Assembly: GCA_015680685.1 (NCBI GenBank)
Contig: MNCI01017692.1
Span: forward strand, 63,191-118,525
DNA from: Gnetum montanum
Taxonomy: Eukaryota; Streptophyta; Gnetopsida; Gnetales; Gnetaceae
Length of the DNA stretch: 55,335 nt
Direction of reading: 5' to 3'
Position numbers and translations under genes: made by a program. The notes below the pieces were generated by a model. It did not search any database, was not told the DNA's origin, and saw only the letters and a program-made list of their open reading frames with translations. Of the stretch, positions 42,784 to 53,400 are shown piece after piece; within the stretch, counting starts at the first letter, position 1, and the number at the start of each line of letters is the position of its first letter.

Positions 42784-44699
42784 CCCTGCTCATTATTTTG
42801 GATCTCCCCCTTCCAACTTTGTGATGGGGGAGATGGCTACCTCTGTTGATCATTTGAGGCCCTCAGTTTCTTTTTAAGTTTTTATTTTACAAATTTCTTT
42901 AAATTTTCTTGTTTTTGTTTTGCAACATTGTTTATACTCTTTCATTTCTTTGTGTGTTGTTTATTTTGTTAGGTTCGTCACCTAATAAGTACTCCTGATG
43001 ATGGTATGAATTGTATTCCATTGATTGCTAATGTTTGGTTTTTACCTTTGAGTTATAATGTTGATACTAAGGTATGGTTCTCTTGATATAATAAGTAATG
43101 AGTCCACATCATCCATACATCCATGAATTTCTATGGTCTCTCTTAGCTTGGAACTGTACAATCCCTTTCTTTAAATAATAGATCTATCAATGAATTGGTG
43201 ACTAGGCATTTCTCAAACTATGAAAGGACTCAAGGATTGAAAAGGGTGTGACTTCAAGGGGTTTTGATGCATTTGTGCTAGCCATTCTCTTGGATGCTTG
43301 GATGTTTTCTTCTTGGGTTTTCCTTACCATTCCGATGTTCCTCTATTATCGGGAAGCTAAGCTAATAAAAATAATAAGTCTTTGCATGATGTGGTTCTCA
43401 TACAAAAAATAATAGTGAGAATTCAAAGCACACTTCTTAGACAAAATAATCCTCTAGGCTACAAGAACTAGTTATGGAACTAAACAAATATGTTCCCTCT
43501 AACTAAGGCCCCCTCTCACTTCCTAATTTTCCTTCTCTTGTTTCCTTGGAATGGTGGTGACTCTTCAGCGGAAGCATTCTTGCTACTTCAAGTGGATGGA
43601 TTGGTCAAGTGTATGAATGTGAAGTCACTGAATGTGGATTGTTTGAGGCTAGATTTGGAATGTGATCTACTAAGTCACATTAACCATCAATACACAAGGG
43701 GCTGTATACCACCTTGTTCTTGGGACTCTATTCCATTCTCTTCTCCTCATCATTCTTTCTCCATTTTTCCACCTCATTGCCAACTGTATCAGTAGTATAT
43801 ATTTTGGTTGATACATTATTTTCTTTTTGGTAAATTCTTGTGGTTAAGACTTTAACTCTTACTTCCAAATGACATTTCCAAAGCCTACAGACTCTTTGAA
43901 TGTGGGATTGTCAAGGCATTAAGGGCATGAGCCTGCTTTGGGGAGGATCCACTAGCATTCCTACTTGGTGCATCAGTTAACTTCTTTCCCTTAAAAATTT
44001 CCGCAATCAACATTTATTTTGTTCGTTTCCACCTCTTGCATCCATTTTATCGGCGTTGCCATTGTTTCTTTTTCTCCATCTTTCTTATTCCTTATATTTT
44101 TCCATTCTATGGCTACTGGAGGATCGCTCTTAGTCATGGGGGTCCTAGTCCAATTTTTTCAATTTCCTCCTAACCCTTACACATTGGATAGTCACCAATG
44201 TTATATCTTTAGAATTTGGATTAGCCATATCACAACTCAGCCAATGGACCTCACACCGAGGCAAGGTATCAAAGGCATTGTGATTTATTTACCCTTGCTA
44301 ATATGTGACTATGTTGTGTTTGTAGATGGCAATCATACGACAATGGACTGGAGCTGGATGAAACACTTAGGATGGACTAGCGCTAGAATAGTCATGCAAG
44401 GAACAAGATCAATGACGTGGTTATGGATGGACAACGGAAGGTGCAATTTTGGCATCAGTAGCAACACATCTTCTTATTTTCTCTCTCTCTTTTCTCTCAG
44501 CTGCCAAATAAGGCTGGATGTCAAATGTGTATAGTGTTCACTCTTGAGGTCATGAACACTAATATTTCCATGTATTGTAATGATGATCCGTTCACATGTC
44601 ACCCCATTCACCATTAGTGTCATTCAAGTCAATAATCCCATACCTTCCCAATATTTTGTAAGGAACTCGAGGATGAGTTTTCATTCAGTCATGGAGGTA
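42784..44699 (+). other. 3' noncoding region of Ath-D
   Basis: Noncoding. Contains GATGGGGGAGATGG at 42823, the stem-loop at 43389-43433 (TTCTCAT / GTGAGAA), GTCATGGGGG near 44134, and a pyrimidine tract ending CAG at 44498-44500. It ends in the polypurine tract AGTCATGGAGGTA (44687-44699). An ATG context (TTTGTAGATGGCAATC) near 44325 marks where ORF2 would begin, but only a stub is left. Confidence 0.75.
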
Positions 44700-45491
44700 T
44701 GATGAGCTACGATATCGCGTACAAGATATCGCGTACGCGATATCGTGTCCCACCTTATTATCTATAAATAAGAGGCAGCTTCCCTTATTTTAGGCAGTTA
44801 GAATTAGATCCTTAGCTAAACTCTTGCAATTTTACCATTCCAAAGTTAGAATAATTTCTATGTGCTCGTAGTAGGAGTCTTAAAGTGAATAGATCTTTAT
44901 TCGAGCAAGTTGTACTTGAGCACACATTTGTGTACGACAATAAAGATGAACTTTATGATAAACCTTGCAACATATGGACTATGCTAAATAGTAATTAATT
45001 ATTGTTGAATTTTTAAATTCTTTCCTAGTTAATTAATCTCTCTCAACCCTTGACTCTCCTAGTTAAGTGAACTCAATACGACCACTTCAATGATGTGTGC
45101 AGTGCTTGGTAACCTAGTAAAAATTAGTATTTGATAATCCCAGCAGCATTGCACTGGTTCAGGATGTGTGCGGTAAGTGGGAACTAATACTAGTGTTAGG
45201 AACAATTAGAACTTAGCTAGTAAATAGTTAATGTAAGTTAGTTACTTAATTCTTCTTACCTTTCCCAATTAGCATAAGACATTAAAAAGATAAAAGATAT
45301 AAAAATCATATACCTCAAGCTTACTTAACCATACAACCTTAACAATACAAGTAAGTTTGGGAAGACATCAATTGATTAACCTTAAGTGTTCCATTAGGGC
45401 GCGTAAGCACTTAGTCCTTTGAGTTTGACCAGATCGCATGTGAAATGCTCATATTCATATGGTTGAGTGTAGGGGTACCTTGCCACTCATC
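44700..45491 (+). repeat. 3' LTR of Ath-D
   Basis: 792 bp, TGATGAG...CTCATCA, followed by CCAAT. Differs from the 5' LTR mainly by an extra half palindrome unit (44707-44748 holds three half-sites). Confidence 0.92.
44763..44770 (+). promoter_or_regulatory. TATA box of Ath-D 3' LTR
   Basis: TATAAATA then AGAGGCAG; same position as in the 5' LTR. Could drive read-out into the ORF2 remnant to the right. Confidence 0.7.
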
Positions 45492-45496
45492 ACCAA

Positions 45497-46078
45497 TCAT
45501 CACGTCCAATGGTGAGTGGTATTTGAGGGAAACCTATCTCTTTTGGACAAATTGGTAGCCAAGGTCGCGAGTAAGAATCAAAGACATTCATGTGTCTTAT
45601 TCTATAGAGGTAATCATGCAAGCTCTTAGGTTGCCTAAGACTGGGGCTGATGTGGCAAAAATTTCAAAACAAGAAGACCCCGAGGTAAAAGCGAAGTGGA
45701 CCAGATGATGCTATGGGGTAGACCATAAGGATTTTGGCACATTGACCACCATAGAAATAGTTTACTCCAAAATTACATCTTACCACTTAAATCCAATTGT
45801 AATACCCAACAAAATCATCGCCTTCTCTGCTCGTGCATGTGCTGCTTTAAGTAGGAAATTTTCTATCAACCTTCCATAGTTACTCTTCTTGGAGATTGAG
45901 AAATGGTTTGCAAAAAATGAACGTGGAAGATGAGCTTTACCTTTTCCCTACCTAATCAAAAAATTGTGCAAATGGGCAGGGATAGCATGATATGCCAATG
46001 ACACCCTCCATCACGCCCCAATTGCCTTGTGGTGTGAAATGATGAAAGATAAAACACCTGCCACAATAAGAATGGAGG
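45497..46078 (+). pseudogene. ORF2 of Ath-T continued, plant-transposon-protein-like domain
   Basis: In frame with 35186-35568 once Ath-D is removed. Readable parts: GEWYLRETYLFWTNW, RIKDIHVSYSIEVIMQALRL, HLNPIVIPNKIIAFSARACA, and ALPFPYLIKKLCKWAGIA. The spacing of a W...P-type segment, then LLFLEIEKWF, then FPYLIKKLC-WAG recalls the 'putative plant transposon protein' domain common in Athila-type second ORFs. Six or so stops. It ends where minus-strand gag of Ath-F begins (about 46079). Function of such proteins is unknown. Confidence 0.62.
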
Positions 46079-47580
46079 AAGAATCAGACTTCCCTCTTTC
46101 GGATGGAAGGGTCCTAATTATATTCCTCTAGACTTTCCTGCTTTCATAGTTCTCCCTCTTCCTTGGCTACCTACTCAATTAATTACTAAAGCTAATGAGC
46201 CCTAAATTCAGATAGCTGTCCTTGAGCATAAACGCCAAGGATCCTTCTTATTTTGAAACAGTGCCTATCTATGACATGGTAGAGCTATTCCTGCTAAGAG
46301 TAGCCATGAAGAGGGCATCAGTGCAACAATGAAGAATATCTGGTCATGGTTGCATCCAAGGGTTTGTGGCTACCTTGTTTCCACCCCTAAATTTGTCATC
46401 TTAGATTAGACACTCTAGAGTAAGTTTGGTACTTGTCATTGAAGAGCTCCAACATCATACTCCATCGCATGATTGATTCCAGCTCCAAAGACTAGTACTA
46501 GCTTTCTGCTTCCTTGATGAGTGTTCAAGGGAATAGCTTGAGTTTCTACCATTCATTTTCAATATTCTGCAAGGTGTAGGCATCATTAAATGCTTGTAGG
46601 TGAGTCTACGGATCACAATTATATCCCCCTTCAAATCTAGGGATGTTGTTCATATCAAGGCGCTTAATTTGACTATCTTGCAAGTGCCTAGTAGGTATGT
46701 GAACTACCTCTCCTATGTTGAGCATGCTTTGAGTGGAAAGTAGTGGTTCATCAAAGTCATGGTCCTAGTAATGACCATGATTTCTATGATGGTCTCTGCT
46801 ACCACTCCTTTCATGACAGTGAGCCTCTCGTGAGCATCCATGCCCTTGGTCACGACGTTCTCGTCGACGTCCTAAATCATGCTAATCTCGACGATCACCA
46901 TCATCATAATCCCTCCTATGACAGTTGTGGTTGGATTTAGAACTTGATGAAGCTAAGGTGGAGAGAGGGAAATGAGAAGATGGGGGAGGACTACCACCCT
47001 CACAATGTTGATCATGTCCTTTTCCATGACGACGGCCTGAATCTTCACATCCATCTTCACCTTTGCCATGATCTCCTCTAGGAGATCCCTTAGCATCCTG
47101 GAACTCCTAGTTGCTTGAACCATTACTCTGTATGACGAATCAAATGTTCTAACATAGGGGTGATGATGCGGAAGGACAGAAACCATGCAAGATAGGTTTC
47201 TCATCATCATGTTGGGCTTGCAGGAACAAAGGGTTACTAAACTATTTACCCTTTGCTTGTTCATGGTGTTATGCCTGCTGTAGGTCCCATTTACACTATG
47301 CCTCATTTGGATGATAGTCTTAATAATCGTGATCCTTCATAATGTACTCCTCAACTCAATCCTAAATGCCCAATTTGGTGAGAGTTTGGAGCAACATTCC
47401 AAAAACTGATTGATCAGGGGGCAATATAATGTTATCCTCCATGTCTCACCATCGTAGCTGCTCATCTTGATGCAGGATGAAGGTGAAGTTGGGTATATAC
47501 TCATCTGGATGCATATACACCACCCGAAATTCCTGGGGCACTTGTAGGTTGGATTCTTCTTATCTATGAGAAGAAGACAT
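46079..47580 (-). pseudogene. gag of Ath-F
   Basis: Minus strand from ATG 47580 (MSSSHR then stop TAA) through HPDEYIPNFTFILHQDEQL, a charged low-complexity segment, then capsid (RLDMNNIPRFEGGYN, LELFNDKYQTYSRVSNL, near 46640-46380) to a FCEDEEE-like end aligned with Ath-G about 51560. Many stops. It is broken at 46079, where ORF2 of Ath-T begins on the other strand. Closest relative in the window is the gag of Ath-G. Confidence 0.78.
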
Positions 47581-47723
47581 ACTAGTGTTAGGCAACAAAT
47601 AACATGGTGTTCCTTACTCGTACCTAAATCTCCTAGCGTGAGTAGATTTTGACGTAATGGGTCTATTCCAACAAAGTAATTGATGATCTTGCTAAGGCTA
47701 GATAGCACACAGAAGACAAACAG

Positions 47724-47741
47724 TCCCAGGAAATGGTGCCA
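47724..47741 (-). other. Primer-binding site of Ath-F
   Basis: Minus-strand TGGCACCATTTCCTGGGA, one base after the LTR end. tRNA-Asp type, mutated. Confidence 0.65.
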
Positions 47742-47742
47742 G

Positions 47743-48623
47743 TGATGAGCAGTGAGGTACCCCTATGCCCAACCATACGAATCATGAGAATTCATGCGTG
47801 ATCTAGTCGAATTCCGAAGACTGCTAGCTCTTACATACACTATTTAACCCATCAAAATCCTAGTTAGAATGGTTGTTGTCCTCTCAATCTCACTTTTGAT
47901 ATTCTACAATGATGGTTAAGTGAGACTTAGGCATATGATTTTTATGTGTTTTCTTTTATCTATAATATTTAATTCTTCTAATAGAGGGAGTAAAAGGCTA
48001 GATAATCTAAGATTTCACTATGCTATCACTCAACTATCCCTAGCATAAGCAGCTGGTCCCATCCTTCGTGCACATCCCAAGCATGTCCTAACCACTACTG
48101 GGTTGCTAGATGTTAAGCGTCACTGGGTTGCCAAGTGTCAGACATATGTTCAAGGTGCTCATGCTTATGTGTTCTTGTGAACTACTAAAATATACTGTAA
48201 CCGTAAAGCAATAACAAAAGCATGAAAATTATTAAACTATTAAAATATTAATGCTTAAGTAATCTTGTTTAAATGTTGCAAGGAATTTTCAAAAAGCTCT
48301 TCTTAATTTTCGTTCATGCCAATGGGCTCAAGTACATTAGCGCTGAAATAAAGAGTCGTACACTCTTTGAACTATGTCTGCGGGCACTTGGAAAATAATC
48401 TACCTTCTATGAAAATAAACTACAAGAGCTTCACTACAACTTGAACAAAAGATGCCATAAATGTGATGGGTGCATGCATATTTATAGCAGAAAATGGACT
48501 CTGTGTTGATGAGGCCACGTCAATGCTTAGAAAGATGCATCGACAAGGTCACGTCGATGCGACCACATTAACGAGGCTTCTTCGACATGGCCCAATCAAC
48601 GCAGTGGACTGGATGCCTCATCA
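47743..48623 (-). repeat. 5' LTR of Ath-F
   Basis: 881 bp, on the minus strand TGATGAGGC...CTCATCA. Collinear with the Ath-G LTR. Its U3 repeats are of GTCGATGC / CATCGAC type instead of the GATATC palindromes. TATA box at 48479-48486. Confidence 0.85.
48479..48486 (-). promoter_or_regulatory. TATA box of Ath-F LTR
   Basis: Minus-strand CTATAAATATGCATG; points left, away from Ath-G. Confidence 0.65.
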
Positions 48624-49021
48624 CATATGATTTTGAAAGCCATGTTCTCTTTTTATTTCATAGCCATTCACAACTTTGTTGTCAACTCCATAATAACATT
48701 GGATTACTTCACTATGTATGCCCTTTTCTAATCATCAAGCTGAGTGAGCACTGCTCCCAATGCATAGTTTGAAGCATACATCTTTCTTTGTAAGTTCTAC
48801 TAGCAACTTTACTATCTTTGAAAAATTCTTAATAAGTATTTTTTTAATATCCTATATGGCTAAGAAATGATTTAACATCTTTAATAGTTTTTGGCCATTG
48901 GATTGAATGACTCTTATCTTGTCAAGATCTACCTCTATTCCTTTTTGATATATTTTATGCCCCAAAACAATATCATCTTAGACCATTAGATGGGATTTTT
49001 GCCAATTGAGCTTTAGATTAG
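48624..49021. other. Spacer between head-to-head elements Ath-F and Ath-G
   Basis: 398 bp of AT-rich sequence with no recognisable feature, flanked by the outward-facing 5' LTRs. Confidence 0.6.
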
Positions 49022-49917
49022 TGATGAAGTGTTTAGTCAATGCGTTGACTAGGCTGCGTCAATGGAGCCCCGTATACATGGCCACGTTGACATGGCCCTG
49101 TCGATGCATCTGTCCATGCATTTATGTGGCCTCATTTACGCAAAGTCTATCTCTAGCTATAAATAAGTGTGTACTCTTTGCACTTAGGCATCTTTTGGAG
49201 TAGTTGTAGCCAAACTCTTGCAGTTTATTCCAGCAAGAGTTAGAATATTTTCCAAGTGCCCATAGTAGGTGTGAGAAAGGTGTACGGCTCTTTATTCAAG
49301 TGCTAATGTACCTAAGCCCATTGGCATGACCGGCAATAAAGACAAGCTTTTTAAGCATTCCTTGTAGCATTTGGATTTAATTATTTAAGCATTTAAATAG
49401 TTTAATATTCCAATGCTTTAATAATTTCTTAAGTCTTCATTGTTATCACTTTACTGTTATTGCTCTTTTATATTCTGTAAAAACCATAAGTATGATGATC
49501 TCGAACGTAAACCCAACACTTAGCAACCCAGTGACGCTTAATGTTTGGTAACCCAGTAGTGGTTAGGGGATGCTTAGGATGTGCATGGAAGATGAGATCA
49601 GTTGCTTATGCTAGGAAGAGTTAAGAGATAGAATAGAACAATTATAGATTATGCAAAATTCCATTTCTTACATTTCAAGAATTAGATCTTAGAAGATAAG
49701 AGAGAAAACCAATAAAAATCATTTGCCTCAATCTCACTTAACCATCGCATTAGAACATCACTAGTGAGGTTGGGAAGACAACGACCATTCTAACATAAGA
49801 TTTTTCTGGCTAGAGTTTGGTGTATGTAAGAGCTTACAGTCTACGGAATTCAACTGAGTCACGTGTGAACACCCATGATTCATATGGTTGGACGTAGGGG
49901 TACCTCGCCGCTCATCA
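49022..49917 (+). repeat. 5' LTR of Ath-G
   Basis: 896 bp, TGATGAAG...GCTCATCA. U3 has GTTGAC/GTCAA and TGTCGATGC repeats (49040-49125) in place of the GATATC palindromes. The 3' part (GTTGGACGTAGGGGTACCTCGCC) is shared with all family members. Confidence 0.87.
49158..49165 (+). promoter_or_regulatory. TATA box of Ath-G LTR
   Basis: GCTATAAATAAGTG, about 135 bases into the LTR, as in the sister LTRs. Confidence 0.7.
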
Positions 49918-49918
49918 T

Positions 49919-49936
49919 TGGCACCGTTGTTGGGGA
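49919..49936 (+). other. Primer-binding site of Ath-G
   Basis: TGGCACCGTTGTTGGGGA, one base after the LTR. Two or three transitions from the tRNA-Asp consensus complement. Confidence 0.78.
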
Positions 49937-50082
49937 CTATTAGTCTTACATGTGCTATCTAGTCTTAGCAAGATTATCATTCACTTCGTTGGAATGGACC
50001 TAGGATAGTAAAATCTACGCATGTTAGGTGATTTAAGTAAAGAATAAGGCACACCAAGTTAGTGGATTATCTAACATCTAGA

Positions 50083-52550
50083 ATGTCTTCTTCTCACAGG
50101 TGAGATGGAGCCAACCCACTGGTGCTACAAGAATGTCAAGTGGTATACACACATCCAGATGAGTATGTCCCCAACTTCAACTTTATCCTACATCAGGATG
50201 AGCATCTACACTGGTGGGACATGGAGGGTAACATCATATTACCTCTTGACCAATCAATTTCTGGAATGCTACTTCAAAATCTCACCAGACTAGGGAATTC
50301 AAGACCATGGTGTGAATACATAATGGAGGATAATGACTACTGAAACTATCATCAAACTAAGACACAACATGTATGGGACTGGCAACAGGTGGAATGCCAC
50401 GAGCACATAAAGGGGAAATAGTTCAGTAACCCTTCATTTTCACAGGTCCCACATGATGATGAGGAACCTATCTTTCGTGATTCCCATTTAGCTGAACCTT
50501 CCCTGATGCACCAAATCATTCATTCCATCATTCAAAGTAGGCAATCAAGAGATCGAGAACCCCAAGATGATGGGGGATCATGTAGGAAATATTGTAGCAA
50601 GGGTAAGGATTGGCGTGAAGATCAGGGCCATCATCAAAGTAGAGGAGGAGATCGACACTAGGGCGGTGATGGTTCCCCTTCCTCTTCTCCATCTTCTTGC
50701 TCCACTCTATCTTCACAAAATTCTAATTCTGATCGCAACCATGATAGAAAGGATCAAGGTGATGGTGATCGCAAGGGTCGAAGGGAATGACGTGAGAAAA
50801 GGCATGACCAATCATGCGATTCTCATCGTTAAGAAAGGAGAGACAGTTGAAATCATCATAGACATCATGGCCATTAGTAGGACTATGACTCGAATGAACC
50901 ACTGTTGGCTACTCAAAGTATGCTTAATATAGCTAAGGTAGTTCAAATACACAGTAGGCACTTAAAAGATAGTTGGATTAAGCACATTGACATGAACAAC
51001 ATTTTCAAATTTGAAGGGGGATATAATTATGATCCACAGACTCACCTGCAAGTGTTTCATGATGCTTGCACCCTTCAAGACATAGATAATGATTAGCAGA
51101 AACTTAAGCTATTCCCATGCACACTCATCAAAGAAGCAAAAGGCTGGTACTAGTCTTTGGAACTAGAATCAATTAGAAGATGGAGTACGATGCTAGAAAT
51201 TTTCAATGATAAGTATCAAACCTATTCCAGAGTGGCTAACCTGAGATGATAGATCCAAGGATGGAAATAGGGTGGTCATGAACCCTTGGATGCAGCCATG
51301 AGTAGATACTACTCATTATTACATCAATGCCCTGGTCATGGTTGCTCTTAGCAGGCACAGCTTCGCCATATCATAGATGGGCTCTGCTTTGAAACCAGAA
51401 AGACCCTTGGAATTTATGGTCAAGGAAGACTATCGGAGCTAAGGCCCCATCAACTATAGTGCTTAATTGAGCAAGTGGCTAAAGAAGAGGGGGAACTAGG
51501 AAAAAAGGAAAGTGCAAAAGAGTATAATTGAAACCCTTCCATCTGAAAGAGGGAAGTTTGATTTTGTGAAGATAAGGAAGAATCACCACTGGATGTAGCG
51601 ATGAACCATAAAACTTTGCCCCTATAAAAATTTACTTCTGAAATATTGGCTAAGGTCGATAAGATGTGGGACTCTTTGGACAAAAAATTTCAAAGTGTTC
51701 TGAACGCAATTGGCATAGGAGTAAGGAAGCTGAATGTGCCTAGCATAAAGGTAAGGGTAAAGTTCCTATAGCAGAACAGGTTGTAGACTCTAATATAGAA
51801 GATGATGCCAATAAAAAAATCCTAAGGTGTGTTATTTGGTGGTGTTGCATCTACAAGAGTTTGGGGTGTATGCATTGAATCCTCCCTTGGCAAAGAGGTA
51901 AACACCCTAAAGATTACCTTTCCCACAAGGCAATCCCAGGTAGTTCCACCAAAAACAAGGTTATTATCCAAGTGGAGCACTACAACAAGCTTACAATATT
52001 TCTAGCAATGGCAGCATCTACAATCATGGGGGATGCCACCTCCAAGGTAGCAATACCCTTACTAGTAGCCAGATCCTTATGGGTACTACGTTCAACAACC
52101 AATCTCCCCGTGGGACTCTTCTAGTCATACAACTTTTCAAAATCATTACTACCTCCTTGAATACTTTCAAACACCATCTCCATCACCTAGGGGAAGAACC
52201 CACATCTCTACTATCCTCCATCATGTTCTCTTGTTGTCCCTACTTATCAACCCTCCACTCAGCTACCTCCTACTCCACCTATGCAGGAAGAAATACCACC
52301 ACAGCCACAACAACGTAATGTTACGAGGGTTGTCAACTTACAATCGGCTTCTCAGCTGAGTGAACCAATAGTGAAACCATGAAAATGTCCCTTTTTCTAG
52401 CCCAATCCTCCAAACTTACCCTCACACACACCTGTGGCTAGTGCCTCTGAACCTCCAATCGTCTCCACCATTCAACCCTTTCAACAGCCTTTAAACCAAA
52501 CACCTCCTAAGGTCCAAACCATCATGCTCACACATGATGTGATGGATTGG
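50083..52550 (+). pseudogene. gag of Ath-G
   Basis: ATG 50083 gives MSSSHR then TGA, the same short opening as Ath-F. The frame continues with THPDEYVPNFNFILHQDEHL, a low-complexity charged segment, and the capsid (HIDMNNIFKFEGGYNYDPQT at about 50980-51040, IFNDKYQTYSRVANL near 51210). The zinc-knuckle CX2C segment seen in Ath-A, B and D is missing near 51810, replaced by an A-rich stretch. The proline-rich tail (51900-52500) is frameshifted. Confidence 0.8.
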
Positions 52551-53000
52551 ATAAATGTAGGTCATCTTCCTTGAAAATTAATTAATCCAAGAAGTCCCCT
52601 CATCTATCTTCAAGTGGCAGGAAATGAGCCATGTAAAGCTCTTTTGGATTCGGAGTCAAGCATCAACTTGATTTCACATGACATGTACAAGACTTAGAAC
52701 CTACCCTCATTGAAGAAAAGCAACATCCAGCTTGAGCTGGTAGACCAATCCATTACTATTCCCTTAGGATTGGTGGAAGATATTGTGACCATCATTTGTG
52801 GGTGGTCCTATCTTGTTGACTTCTTGGTCATTCATGTTGAGAATTGCAAGGGGGACTTTCCAATCATAATGGGAAAAGCCTGGCTTAGCACAGTGGATGC
52901 ATGATTAGGACGCCAAGATCTTTCCCTTGAAATTTTTAAAGAAAATCCTTTTGGAAAGATTGAGAAGAAGTGTGTCCCATGCATCGCGTACAGTGACTTA
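52551..53000 (+). pseudogene. Protease of Ath-G
   Basis: Retropepsin with LLDSESSINLIS: the catalytic DSG has become DSE. Then LELVDQSITIPLGLVEDIV, DFPIIMGKAWLSTVDA and GKIEKKCVPCIAY. Collinear with Ath-D, so the fold region is complete, but the active-site Gly is lost. Confidence 0.82.
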
Positions 53001-53400
53001 GGTGCAATTGTGTGCAGTAACTATGGTCCACTAAGAAGACATCTATTCAAGCATGCAGTCAGTATGCCAAAGAATCACAAGTTCAACGATGCCTATACAC
53101 AGTAGCCACGAATCAAGAAGGCACCCAATGGCTGACCGTTGACTCTAATAGCATCACTTTATGCATGGAACCATCTGAGGGGCTTATATGCACCTATATA
53201 GAGAGCATGGATGAATTGGGAAAGGTCCATCAATAAGTTTTCACTGTTGATGATAGTGATGATTGGGGAAAGCTATAGATCCCTAAAAATTTTAAGTAGG
53301 ATCCTCTGGAACTCAAATCCTTACCAGCCAATTTAGAATATGCATTTTTGCATAATGGCAAGCTGATAATTATCAATGCCACTCTTGCTCCTAAATAGAA
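53001..53400 (+). pseudogene. Protease-RT linker of Ath-G
   Basis: Corresponds to 1270-1690 of Ath-A: cysteine-containing spacer, ATNQEGTQWLTVDS-type repeat of Ath-A ATATQQENTQW, then the acidic lead-in to RT. Frame broken several times. Confidence 0.55.

Larger units (their letters stand above)
35564..45496 (+). mobile_element. Ath-D: complete non-autonomous Athila-like element with CCAAT target duplication
   Basis: LTR 35569-36348, primer-binding site, gag (interrupted by a nested insertion), protease, pol remnant fused to the integrase C-terminus, 3' noncoding region, polypurine tract, LTR 44700-45491. CCAAT at 35564-35568 and 45492-45496 is the perfect 5-bp target duplication. It inserted in frame position within ORF2 of Ath-T. 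The LTR pair is very similar, and its coding parts carry the fewest stops of the family, so it is the youngest Athila-like copy here. Confidence 0.93.
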
